The notes under the pieces: model-generated
What the model saw: the letters and a program-made list of their open reading frames with translations, nothing else
Told to the model about the DNA's origin: nothing
The model's database searches: none
Program-made: the position numbers and the translations under genes
Part shown: positions 17,536 to 25,644 of the stretch, one piece after another
Layout: each line of letters begins with the position of its first letter
Position numbering within the stretch: position 1 is the stretch's first letter
Source: Dissulfurispira thermophila
Lineage (GTDB): Bacteria; Nitrospirota; Thermodesulfovibrionia; Thermodesulfovibrionales; Dissulfurispiraceae
NCBI RefSeq assembly: GCF_014701235.1
Contig: NZ_AP022873.1
Coordinates: forward strand, 1,426,001 to 1,490,000
Reading direction: 5' to 3'
DNA length: 64,000 bases

Positions 17536-17697
17536 TCATGAGTCTTTCTTTGCTTGTATATCATCATCCTCCAGCATTCTGTACTTCATATCCTCTGCAT
17601 CTTCGTATTGACCTTTTTTTACTGACCATATAAAAAGAAGCCATGCACCTATGCCAAGTGTTATGGATAAAAATACAAGAAAAGAGAGTGTCCACAT
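17536..17697 (-). CDS. ccoS: CcoS, cbb3 oxidase maturation small protein
   Basis: A 53-residue single-span membrane protein: MWTLSFLVFLSITLGIGAWL, then LFIWSVKKGQYEDAEDMKYR and an acidic tail with LEDDD. Length, one N-terminal helix followed by W(S)VKKGQYED and the acidic C-terminus match CcoS/FixS, needed for heme and copper insertion in cbb3 oxidases. AGGAGG lies 12 nt before the ATG. Its start lies inside the 3' end of the truncated ccoI frame. In the family, ccoS directly follows ccoI, as here. No cbb3 structural genes are in the window, so it may serve a distant cbb3 operon, the adjacent bd-like oxidase, or be a remnant. Confidence 0.8.
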   Translation of the reverse strand: MWTLSFLVFLSITLGIGAWLLFIWSVKKGQYEDAEDMKYRMLEDDDIQAKKDS

Positions 17698-19616
17698 AAG
17701 CTTTTTATACCTCCTCTTCTATCCCATCCAATATAAATAACTATATCACCACTTTTTTCAAATTGCAAGGAAGCATTAATCAAGGATCGCGTTAAATCAC
17801 TAAAACAATTGTTTTCATACATCAGTTCCCTGCTGCCAATAAATATTTTTTTGCTGCCTATTATCCCCTCAACACCCTTTCCGGGAAGTGTCTTAAATGC
17901 AAAGACATTGAAGAGGTCAAGACCCTTTGCAGATTCTGTGATTGCATGACCTATGCTGTGTTCTGATAATCTCTCTATGGAAGCAGCAAGGGAAAGGATA
18001 TATTCTCTATCAAGATCTGTATCGAATACAATGACCTCCTTAAGCACAGGCCTTCCAAGTGTTATTGTACCTGTTTTGTCAAAAATGACATGATCTGACT
18101 GACTCGTGTTCTCTATGACCTCTCCCCCTCTGATTAGGATTCCCTTTGATGATGCCATAGTCGTAAAGATGAGAACAGCAAGAGGAGTTGCAAGTCCCAG
18201 ACTGCATGGGCACGCGATAACAACAACAGAAATCCCAGCCATTAATGCATGCTGTGTAGATGCACCTTTAAGTATATAAGTTGCCACTGTAAAAAATGCG
18301 ATTATCAATATAGTGGGTACGAATATCCCCACAACCCTGTCAGCAATGGTCTGTATCTGAGGCTTTCTCGCCTGAGCATCCTCCACTGCCTTTATGATGT
18401 TTGATAGCACAGTTTCTTTGCCTTTTTTTGTAACCTTGAAAACAAATGTACCATAAAGGTTCATACTACCACCAATGACCTCATAACCTACACTTTTATG
18501 AATAGGTTTTGACTCTCCTGTAATAATGGATTCATCTACCTCTGACTCTCCACTCACAATAATGCCATCAAGGGGAACCCTTTCTCCGGGTATGACCCGA
18601 ATAAGATCTCCTTTATTGATTGATGTAACAGGAACTATCTCTGTGACTTCTGAGTCCTGACTCATGACTAATCGTGCCTCTTTAGGATTTAATTTTGATA
18701 GCCGATCAATGGTCTCTGATGCCCTCCCCTTTGCAGTGGTCTCTATGTATCTGCCTAAAAGGATCAGGGTTATTATCATAGCAGATGTATCAAAGTAAAC
18801 CTTGCCTCCTATAAACATCTGGTATATGCTGTAAATAAATGCTGAATCTGAGCCTATAGTTATAAGGGAATCCATATTGAAATTGAGGTGTTGTAAGCCT
18901 TTAAAGGTATTTCTGATAAAAGGCATACCCGAGTAAAAAATAACAGGTATAGTAAGAAGCATCGCTATAATCTCAAAGATAAGCTTTGTCTTTGCATCTA
19001 TTCCCTGGAAATAGCCTGCATAAAGGGCAGTGGTGTAGATCATTAATTGTGATGACAGAAATCCAGCAGTGCCAAATCTGATAAGAAGGTCTTTTGCCTC
19101 TGCCCTCTGCCTCTTGAATTGTTCTGACTCTGAATAAGGCCTCGGGTTGTAGCCGATAGAGATTATCCTTTTAATAATCCTGTCCAATCCGATAATATTT
19201 GGATCCCATCGTATTCTTGCCCTGTGGGTTGCGTAGTTTACACGGGCATACTTAATGCCCTCTGTCTTTGAAAGTATCTTCTCGTTCAGCCATACGCACG
19301 AGGCACAGCGAATATCATCAATATAAATATCTATTTCTTTCTGTCTTCTGACTTCTGTCTTCTGTTCTCTGTCTTCAATATTCCTCACGTGCTCTGCAAA
19401 GGGTTTAACATCAATCTCCTTCTCGAATAATGTCTTCGATATCCCTTTCTCGTTCCATTGCCTCTTTCTATAAAACTCGTCAAGCCCCTCACCGTGTATC
19501 AACCTGTATATGCCATGACATCCGTGACAGCAGAATACCCTCTTTTCACCGTCTATTTCATCATATACAGCTTCTCCTTCGGGAAATTCCAAAAGGCAGT
19601 GATTACATGTGGGCAT
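17661..19616 (-). CDS. ccoI: CcoI/FixI-type copper P-type ATPase, C-terminally truncated
   Basis: A 651-residue P1B-type ATPase that in the family exports copper for cbb3 assembly. Seen in order: an N-terminal cysteine cluster (PTCNHCLLEF, RVFCCHGCHGIYR), a degenerate HMA domain with RCASCVWLNEK, transmembrane helices, TGES loop (ITGESKPIHK), CPC metal site (VIACPCSLGLATPLA) and phosphorylation motif DKTGTI. The frame then ends after GDIVIYIGWD. Missing are the TGDN and GDGxND motifs of the P domain and the last two helices, roughly 150 residues, and no DNA for them remains because ccoS starts at once. As encoded it should not pump. It overlaps the SafE-like gene by 14 nt. Confidence 0.82.
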   Translation of the reverse strand: MPTCNHCLLEFPEGEAVYDEIDGEKRVFCCHGCHGIYRLIHGEGLDEFYRKRQWNEKGISKTLFEKEIDVKPFAEHVRNIEDREQKTEVRRQKEIDIYIDDIRCASCVWLNEKILSKTEGIKYARVNYATHRARIRWDPNIIGLDRIIKRIISIGYNPRPYSESEQFKRQRAEAKDLLIRFGTAGFLSSQLMIYTTALYAGYFQGIDAKTKLIFEIIAMLLTIPVIFYSGMPFIRNTFKGLQHLNFNMDSLITIGSDSAFIYSIYQMFIGGKVYFDTSAMIITLILLGRYIETTAKGRASETIDRLSKLNPKEARLVMSQDSEVTEIVPVTSINKGDLIRVIPGERVPLDGIIVSGESEVDESIITGESKPIHKSVGYEVIGGSMNLYGTFVFKVTKKGKETVLSNIIKAVEDAQARKPQIQTIADRVVGIFVPTILIIAFFTVATYILKGASTQHALMAGISVVVIACPCSLGLATPLAVLIFTTMASSKGILIRGGEVIENTSQSDHVIFDKTGTITLGRPVLKEVIVFDTDLDREYILSLAASIERLSEHSIGHAITESAKGLDLFNVFAFKTLPGKGVEGIIGSKKIFIGSRELMYENNCFSDLTRSLINASLQFEKSGDIVIYIGWDRRGGIKSLCGHSLFLYFYP

Positions 19617-20277
19617 AGAGACCTATACCTCTAAAGATAAAATATATACCCATGAGTATTATAACAATCCCCCCTGCTCTGTATACCAATCCCCTGACCT
19701 TGTTGCTCAAATATGTAATGATAATCCCGAACAGCAGCAATGCTGGAACTGTACCGAGTCCAAAAGAAAGGGCAATCATTGAGCCTGAAAAAAAATTTCC
19801 TGTGCCAGCCGATGCTATAAATATAGAATAGGAGAGACCGCATGGAACCAATCCGATAAGCAATCCGAGGGCATAATAACGCCACAGAGATGCACCTTCA
19901 AGAACCATCTTTACTGCCTTTAAAATAATGTTGTTATATCTTTCTATAAAATTCGTTCCACCAATAATTCCTGTTATTCCGAGACCCATGAGAATTATTA
20001 TGCAACCTGCGATTATAGTCACAATATTCTGGATACCGCTAAACATGCCGAGGGTATTAGCAAAGGAGCCAGCAAAACCCATCAATGAACCTATAAATAC
20101 ATAAGTAGTCACTCGACCTGAATTATAGAGAATGTGGAGCAGCAACGAAATGCGAGAATCCCGAAATCTGCATTCATAAAAGGCATATGAAGTAACAAGG
20201 GGACCACACATCCCTATACAGTGACCGAATCCTCCAAGGAAGCCTGTTGTAAAGGCAAGGAAATAACTTATATCCAC
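19603..20277 (-). CDS. Sulfite exporter TauE/SafE family membrane protein (cbb3-locus type)
   Basis: A 224-residue protein with about six hydrophobic segments and the motif GFLGGFGHCIGMCGPLVTSY near the N-terminus. A second repeat-like segment is GLLIGLVPCGLSYSIFIASA. The paired H/C-x-C-G-P and PCG motifs are typical of the SafE/DsbD-like group that sits in cbb3 (ccoGHIS) loci and is thought to help copper or thiol handling. The start is a GTG overlapping the fixH stop (TAGTG), indicating coupling. Direct substrate is not known. Confidence 0.82.
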   Translation of the reverse strand: MDISYFLAFTTGFLGGFGHCIGMCGPLVTSYAFYECRFRDSRISLLLHILYNSGRVTTYVFIGSLMGFAGSFANTLGMFSGIQNIVTIIAGCIIILMGLGITGIIGGTNFIERYNNIILKAVKMVLEGASLWRYYALGLLIGLVPCGLSYSIFIASAGTGNFFSGSMIALSFGLGTVPALLLFGIIITYLSNKVRGLVYRAGGIVIILMGIYFIFRGIGLYAHM

Positions 20278-20720
20278 TAATTTTTTACCTCAAATACATA
20301 ACTTGCATGTATTACATTTTTCAAGGGACGATCGACAACAACATCAGCCTTCCATATCCTCTTTCCGCTGGGACATCTCACAATAACGCCCTTGCCTTCA
20401 TATCTACCATTTTCTTTATGCATGAGGAGAATCTTGTTGTCTCCCATAAACATCCCCGGCATTGTCAAGTCAATCTCCACATGAGCATCCCGAATCGGCT
20501 TATCTTTCTCCTTAAGAGTTACACTAAAAAGGAGTTCGGACATTGACTTCACAGGCTTTGGATTGCAGTCGAATACCACGCTGATATTATCTATTGTTTT
20601 TGAGCAATAACCCGCGTGAATGTCACAGTCTATTTCAGGTGATCCGCTTTGCCTGGTGCATGCTGTCAGAAAAACTGTAAAAAGTAAAAGTAATGATAAA
20701 AACCAAAAGATTCTTTTCAT
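20277..20720 (-). CDS. FixH/CcoH-like lipoprotein
   Basis: A 147-residue protein with a lipoprotein signal (SLLLLFTVFLTACTRQSG, lipobox Cys about 21) and one immunoglobulin-like FixH/YtkA domain. Recognisable stretches are SELLFSVTLKEKDKPIRDAH, VEIDLTMPGMFMGDN and GKGVIVRCPSGKRIWKADV. Related proteins occur in cbb3 biogenesis clusters between ccoG-like and ccoI genes, as here, though the lipoprotein anchor replaces the usual transmembrane helix. It overlaps both neighbours, so it is part of one translationally coupled unit. Confidence 0.75.
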   Translation of the reverse strand: MKRIFWFLSLLLLFTVFLTACTRQSGSPEIDCDIHAGYCSKTIDNISVVFDCNPKPVKSMSELLFSVTLKEKDKPIRDAHVEIDLTMPGMFMGDNKILLMHKENGRYEGKGVIVRCPSGKRIWKADVVVDRPLKNVIHASYVFEVKN

Positions 20721-21487
20721 GGCAGAATGTCCGATGATTTATCAATATCAAGTATCTTAATATTACCAGCATAATCCTTGATCTTATAGTCTGTTATTGT
20801 TCCCATTTTTTTGATTATGTTATTAATCCTGTAACAACTCTTCTCTATATCATCGAGGTATCCTTTTATCTCACTATTATCGGACAGATCATTTCTCATA
20901 AGCGATAGCAATGCAATAATAGCCTGAAGTGGCTGTCTCAATTCATGGGCTGCAGCACCTGCAAGTGCTATAACTACCTCAAGTTGTTTTTTCTCCACTG
21001 TCAACCTCTCTTTCTCGAGCCTTTCAGTAATGTCCCTGAATGTCTCCACCCCTCCTATGACATTTCCCTCCATGTCAAATATCGGCCCTGTCATTATTTC
21101 TACAGGGATTTTACAGCCGTTCCTGTGCTTCAGATAAAGAACCTCGGGGCCGTAGGATTTTCTATCATTCATTGACTTTACCAAAAGACAGTGATCGTGG
21201 CAGAGATTTTTCCCATTTTCATCAGTATGGTCGAGAATATTATCGAAACAATATCGCCCCATTACATCTTCCTTTGAATATCCTGAAATCCTTTGAGATG
21301 CTTCATTCCATATAATAAATTTTCTCCGCACATCAGTTACATATATGCCTTCGTTTGCTGAATCAATGATTTTATGAAGGTAATCATTTTCGGAAATCAG
21401 TCTTCTTAACTTCCTATTCTTTTCTTTAAGAACGGAAAGGAAGATGGAAACAACAAAAATAAAAATTATTGCAATACTCAAAGGCAT
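20717..21487 (-). CDS. Membrane PAS-HisKA protein without ATPase domain
   Basis: A 256-residue protein: N-terminal membrane helix (about 1-18), coiled coil, PAS domain (about 38-155, with DSANEGIYVTDVRRKFIIWN and GGVETFRDITERLEKERL), then a HisKA dimerisation helix pair with intact phospho-acceptor AAAHELRQPLQAIIALL. The frame ends about 60 residues later, with no N, G1 or G2 boxes. It therefore has a phosphorylatable His but no catalytic domain. It could be phosphorylated in trans or be a signalling remnant. A CxxxC-like cluster (NLCHDHCLL) lies inside the PAS domain. It overlaps fixH (4 nt) and yeiH (10 nt). Confidence 0.8.
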   Translation of the reverse strand: MPLSIAIIFIFVVSIFLSVLKEKNRKLRRLISENDYLHKIIDSANEGIYVTDVRRKFIIWNEASQRISGYSKEDVMGRYCFDNILDHTDENGKNLCHDHCLLVKSMNDRKSYGPEVLYLKHRNGCKIPVEIMTGPIFDMEGNVIGGVETFRDITERLEKERLTVEKKQLEVVIALAGAAAHELRQPLQAIIALLSLMRNDLSDNSEIKGYLDDIEKSCYRINNIIKKMGTITDYKIKDYAGNIKILDIDKSSDILP

Positions 21488-22560
21488 ACTATCAGTATGA
21501 GACTTGTAAAAGTTATAAAGCCTGTTGCAAAGATACTTAAAAACAGCGGCCTGTAGCCGACTTTCATCAACTGCCTGAAATCTGTTTCCAGTCCCATTCC
21601 TGCCATTGCCATGGTAAGAAGGAACATGTCAAAAAACTCTATCCACTTAACAGCCCTTGGTGTAAAGAACTGTAGCGAGTTCAATACCACCATTGTAATG
21701 AAACCCAATAAAAAAAACGGAAAGGTGATGCTTTTTTCTTCATAGGCATCGCCATGTTTTATAACCCCACGATTTACCAGATAAGATAGTATCAAGGCTA
21801 CAGGTATTAAGGTAGCAACACGGGTAAGCTTAATGAGGATTCCTATCTCACCACTCCTTTCACCACCGCCAAATGCTGCTGTTACAACCTGTGCTACCTC
21901 ATGTATGGAGGCGCCTGCCCATTGCCCATACTGTATTTCAGTAAGAGGCAAAAACCCTGATTTGAATATAAAAGGATAAGACAGCATAGAGATTGTTCCA
22001 AAAACAGTTATTGAGCTTATTGCGACTATTATATCCTCATCCTTTGACCTCGTAATCGCACCGGCAGTAAGAATTGCTGATGCACCACATATGGATGTGC
22101 CTGTGCCAATCAAAAGAGAAGATGCCTGCGATACCTTAAGAAGTCTGCCCAGCAGCACTGTAAATACCATTGTCAGGAATAAAGGTACAAGGGCAATAGC
22201 CAATCCCTCCCAGCCGAGTCCTATAATCTTGTCAAAGGTTATTCTTATTCCTAAAAGTGCCACTGCAAATCTCAAGATTTGCCTCATGGAGAAGAAAATC
22301 CCTGCCTTATATGCAGGCGGTACTATAAAGGCATTCCTTAAGAGCATACCTATGCCCATTGCCCCGATTAGCGGAGTAACATATGTAAGCTTTGCGCCTG
22401 TATGCAGTGCAAGTGCCGATATGGCAGCCGTCAGCATCAATCCGGGCATTAATGCATCAACATGGGGAGGAAGGAAAAATCTCGTTTTAATTACTAAACT
22501 ACGGTCTTCCTCTGCTTGTCCGCCATGGCCTTTATTCTCTAAACACACCTGCTCGCTCAT
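21478..22560 (-). CDS. YeiH/UPF0324 family putative sulfate exporter
   Basis: A 360-residue membrane protein with about ten hydrophobic segments. Family signatures are visible: FILPPAYK-type loop (AFIVPPAYKAGIFFSMRQIL), GTGTSICGASAILTAGAI, SLLIGTGTSICG, ASIHEVAQVVTAAFGGG and MAMAGMGLETDFRQLMKVG. Members are widespread and annotated as putative sulfate exporters without strong biochemical proof. Its placement among respiratory genes and overlap with the PAS protein suggest co-expression. Confidence 0.87.
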   Translation of the reverse strand: MSEQVCLENKGHGGQAEEDRSLVIKTRFFLPPHVDALMPGLMLTAAISALALHTGAKLTYVTPLIGAMGIGMLLRNAFIVPPAYKAGIFFSMRQILRFAVALLGIRITFDKIIGLGWEGLAIALVPLFLTMVFTVLLGRLLKVSQASSLLIGTGTSICGASAILTAGAITRSKDEDIIVAISSITVFGTISMLSYPFIFKSGFLPLTEIQYGQWAGASIHEVAQVVTAAFGGGERSGEIGILIKLTRVATLIPVALILSYLVNRGVIKHGDAYEEKSITFPFFLLGFITMVVLNSLQFFTPRAVKWIEFFDMFLLTMAMAGMGLETDFRQLMKVGYRPLFLSIFATGFITFTSLILIVCL

Positions 22561-22562
22561 AA

Positions 22563-22721
22563 ATTAATTATCCTTTTTATCATCGTCAAACATCTTGTAC
22601 TTCGGTTCTTCTACTTTTTCCTTTTTCCTGGGATTGTAGTAGTAAAAGACAATCACTATAAAACATATTGTTTTACATGCGATATGGAACAAATAAATGA
22701 AAATAATCAGACTAAAAATGT
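22563..22721 (-). pseudogene. CcoQ/FixQ-like small membrane protein, frameshifted
   Basis: Between the Rrf2 gene and yeiH an open frame encodes SLIIFIYLFHIACKTICFIV, then IVFYYYNPRKKEKVEEPKYK and an acidic tail with FDDDKKDN, followed by TAA at 22563-22565. One membrane span, YYYNPRKK and an acidic end are CcoQ-like. The frame has no start codon, but removing one T from the T5 run after ATGGGACA joins it to an ATG at about 22721, giving a complete protein of about 52 residues. So it is either a recent single-base frameshift or a sequence error. No ribosome-binding site is evident. Confidence in the exact family is moderate. Confidence 0.45.
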
Positions 22722-22742
22722 CCCATTTAGATATAAAAAATT

Positions 22743-23150
22743 TTATCGTCTATTAGACACTATGAGTCTTGCAAAATCAATTTTTTTCAGCGTCTTTTCA
22801 ACCTCCTTCTTGAGTTCAACCCATATTGGATGAATAGAACAATTATGACTCAAATTGCAAAATTTCCTGTCAATGGCACATCTATTCATTGCAACCACTC
22901 CATCTACGGCCTCTATGACATCAAGCAGATTTATTTGTTTTGGTGACTTTGCTATTTGAAAACCACCCTTAACACCCCTGTATGATTTCACAATATCTGC
23001 CTTTACAAGTTTTTGGAGTATCTTCGAAAGAAAACTCTTTGGTATAGACTTTGCCTTTGCAATCTCTTCTACCATAACAACATCATCAGGCCTTTCAGAA
23101 AGATAAAGGACACATCTTATTGCATAATCTGTTTCACGAGTGATTTCCAT
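22743..23150 (-). CDS. Rrf2 family transcriptional regulator (Fe-S type)
   Basis: A 135-residue winged-helix regulator. The N-terminus MEITRETDYAIRCVLYLSER and the recognition region AKSIPKSFLSKILQKLVKAD with YRGVKGGFQIAK are standard for Rrf2. The effector region contains three cysteines (MNRCAIDRKFCNLSHNCSIH), the pattern that binds a 2Fe-2S cluster in IscR/NsrR/RsrR-type sensors of O2, NO or Fe-S status. It lies directly downstream of cydAB and upstream of the cbb3-type genes, so regulation of these oxidases is a reasonable inference. Confidence 0.88.
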   Translation of the reverse strand: MEITRETDYAIRCVLYLSERPDDVVMVEEIAKAKSIPKSFLSKILQKLVKADIVKSYRGVKGGFQIAKSPKQINLLDVIEAVDGVVAMNRCAIDRKFCNLSHNCSIHPIWVELKKEVEKTLKKIDFARLIVSNRR

Positions 23151-23192
23151 ATAGTTAAATGTTATCTCATTTTAATTTTCTTTTGTCAAGCC

Positions 23193-24221
23193 TCAATAAG
23201 ACTCACTGTCCTTCAGCACATTCTCTCCTGTAACCTTATGCCTGAAAATTCTGTATATCCATATTTGATATGCAATAACAACAGGCACAAATAACAGAGC
23301 AACAATAGTCATGATCTTCAGTGTATAGATGCTGGATGAAGAATTAAAGATGGTCAGGCTGTATTTCTGATCTATACTTGATGGAATCAGATTTGGATAA
23401 AGACCTATCACGCCAGTAAAGACAACCGTGACAATAGTTAGGCATGAAGAATAGAATGCCTTTAGATACTGCCCTTTTGATGCAAAGAGCTTTATTCCTA
23501 TAAGTGCAAGCACAGCAATTACAGGCACAATAAACCATGCCATGTTCTTTAGATAGTTTGTATATAGATTTGTTACAAACCGTGTGTAGCCAAGAAATAA
23601 TACAGCAACAATCAAAAGTATATACCATACACTATTTGCAGCCATTGAGGCTCTCGTGCTTATGTCACCATTTGTTTTTACAGAAAGCCACAAAGCACCG
23701 TGAACAACAAACAATAAAACAAAAAGAACCCCTGTAAGCAGTCCATATGGATTTAGAAGTGTAAACAATGTCCCATGATAACCATTTGCATCCATAGGCA
23801 ATCCCTGAAAGATATTGCCAAAAGCCACACCAAACAGTAAGGCTGGAATGAAACTGCCAATGAATATGGCTATATCCCACGCCTTTCTCCATCTTTCACT
23901 GTCAACCTTCCCCCTGAATTCAAAGGCAACACCTCTGAATATCAACGCGAATAGGATTATAAGTAGAGCCGAGTACAAATAGCTGAACATCAGTGCATAT
24001 GTTGTAGGGAAGGCAGCAAATGTAGCACCTCCAGCAGTAATAAGCCATACTTCATTTCCATCCCATACAGGTCCGATTGTATTTATAATTACTCTTTTTT
24101 CTGTATCGTTTTTTGCAAGGAAACTATGAAGGATACCTGCTCCAAAGTCAAAACCGTCAAGCATGAAATAAACAGCCCACAATGTTCCCCAGAGTATAAA
24201 CCATATTATCTGAAATTCCAT
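23193..24221 (-). CDS. cydB: Cytochrome bd oxidase subunit II
   Basis: A 342-residue subunit with eight to nine membrane helices. Recognised by the N-terminal LWAVYFMLDGFDFGAGILHS, the GPVWDGNEVWLITAGGATFA quinol-oxidase signature and FAFPTTYALMFSYLYSAL-like segment, all classical CydB. With CydA it forms the quinol-oxidising, O2-reducing bd complex. The start is 1 nt from the cydA stop. No cydX-like small gene could be recognised downstream. Confidence 0.94.
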   Translation of the reverse strand: MEFQIIWFILWGTLWAVYFMLDGFDFGAGILHSFLAKNDTEKRVIINTIGPVWDGNEVWLITAGGATFAAFPTTYALMFSYLYSALLIILFALIFRGVAFEFRGKVDSERWRKAWDIAIFIGSFIPALLFGVAFGNIFQGLPMDANGYHGTLFTLLNPYGLLTGVLFVLLFVVHGALWLSVKTNGDISTRASMAANSVWYILLIVAVLFLGYTRFVTNLYTNYLKNMAWFIVPVIAVLALIGIKLFASKGQYLKAFYSSCLTIVTVVFTGVIGLYPNLIPSSIDQKYSLTIFNSSSSIYTLKIMTIVALLFVPVVIAYQIWIYRIFRHKVTGENVLKDSESY

Positions 24222-24222
24222 G

Positions 24223-25569
24223 CTACACCTCCCTTGACATTTTAACTATTGATGAAAGGTCATCATCAGGACCCTTTTTAGAATATTTTGTCAACAGATA
24301 TATATCAATGACACCGAGCAATCCATAAAAAAGCGTAAATCCAATAAGTGATACCCATATCTGCGATAGAGTAATTGCTTTAGAGACTGCATCAGATGTC
24401 CTCAATACACCATACACAATCCATGGCTGTCTGCCAACCTCTGCCACGAGCCAGCCTAACTGTGCTGCTATATATGGCAATGGAATAGAATAAAGCATGA
24501 CCCTTAAAATAGTTGGATTAGACTCGAGTTTATCCTTTTTTGAAATCACATAACTTATAATAGACAATATCATGAAGAGCATGCCAAGAGCAGCCATCCC
24601 TCTAAAGCTTAAAAAAGTAATCAATACAGGTGGTCTATCCTGTTTTGGAAAATCCTTCAAACCTTTTACTTCTGCATTACCGTCATGAAATGCTAAAAAG
24701 CTCAAAAGCTTTGGTATCCCTACTGCCTCAACAGCATTTCTTTCATTTTCAGGTTCAGGTATTAATAAGAGATTATATGGCACAGCTTTTTGTGTCTCCC
24801 ACAAAGACTCCATGGCTGCAAATTTTGTTGGCTGAGATTTTGCCACCTCTGCCGCGTGAAAATCACCAGCAATGAATAATAATATGGATGTAAAAAGGGC
24901 AAATGCTGCAGCCATTTTAAATGACCTCTTAAAAAAATCTATTTTATTTCTCTTGAGCAAGTGATAGGCAGATATACCCATCACAAAAAATGCAGCAATG
25001 ACATAACCAGACAGCAATGTATGTGAAAACTTTAACCATCCATATGGATTTGTCACCAATGCCATAAAATCAACCATTTCCGCCCTGTTATTTCTGATTA
25101 CATAACCAACCGGTTTCTGCATCCATCCGTTTGCAAGGAGTATCCACAATGCAGAAAGATTGGTTGCAATTGCCACAAGCCAGATAGATAATGCATGCAC
25201 TTTTTTAGATACCTTGTTCCATCCAAATATCCACAATCCTATAAAAGTTGATTCCAAAAAAAATGCAACAGTTGCCTCAATTGCCAGTGGTGCCCCGAAT
25301 ATATCACCAACATACTTCGAATACTCTGCCCAATTCATGCCAAACTGAAATTCCATTGTTATCCCTGTTACAACGCCAAGAGTAAAATTAATAAGAAAGA
25401 GCTTGCCCCAGAACTTGGTCATTCTCAGATACATCTCATCATTGGTCCTTACATAAAGACTCTCCATATAAGCTACCATTACAGAAAGACCAAGCGTCAA
25501 TGGCACAAATATGAAGTGAAATGCAGCAGTAGCAGCAAATTGCAGTCTGCTTAATGTCAATGCATCCAT
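24223..25569 (-). CDS. cydA: Cytochrome bd oxidase subunit I
   Basis: A 448-residue subunit carrying hemes b558, b595 and d. Family marks: N-terminal SRLQFAATAAFHFIFVPLTL with the b595-ligand His, NFTLGVVTGITMEFQFGMNW, EGxxAxFLEST segment (IEATVAFFLESTFIGLWIFG), and GRQPWIVYGVLRTSDAVS near the C-terminus. The Q loop is short (the A/CIO-like class rather than the long E. coli form). AGGAGG precedes the ATG by about 8 nt. It is followed by cydB and an Rrf2 gene. Confidence 0.94.
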   Translation of the reverse strand: MDALTLSRLQFAATAAFHFIFVPLTLGLSVMVAYMESLYVRTNDEMYLRMTKFWGKLFLINFTLGVVTGITMEFQFGMNWAEYSKYVGDIFGAPLAIEATVAFFLESTFIGLWIFGWNKVSKKVHALSIWLVAIATNLSALWILLANGWMQKPVGYVIRNNRAEMVDFMALVTNPYGWLKFSHTLLSGYVIAAFFVMGISAYHLLKRNKIDFFKRSFKMAAAFALFTSILLFIAGDFHAAEVAKSQPTKFAAMESLWETQKAVPYNLLLIPEPENERNAVEAVGIPKLLSFLAFHDGNAEVKGLKDFPKQDRPPVLITFLSFRGMAALGMLFMILSIISYVISKKDKLESNPTILRVMLYSIPLPYIAAQLGWLVAEVGRQPWIVYGVLRTSDAVSKAITLSQIWVSLIGFTLFYGLLGVIDIYLLTKYSKKGPDDDLSSIVKMSREV

Positions 25570-25644
25570 AACGCTTCCTCCTTTTAAATTATTTAGGACT
25601 AATTCTATCTTGTTTATATTTTTAATGTCAAGTAGATTTTATGA

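Noticed and set aside
17661-19616. CcoI completed by a frameshift downstream
   Set aside because: All frames after the truncation point were inspected: the next 160 bases encode CcoS and no TGDN or GDGxND sequence exists before the bd-like oxidase gene.
20717-21487. Full histidine kinase broken by a frameshift
   Set aside because: No HATPase boxes are present in other frames downstream; the next sequence is the fixH gene, translationally coupled by ATGA overlap.
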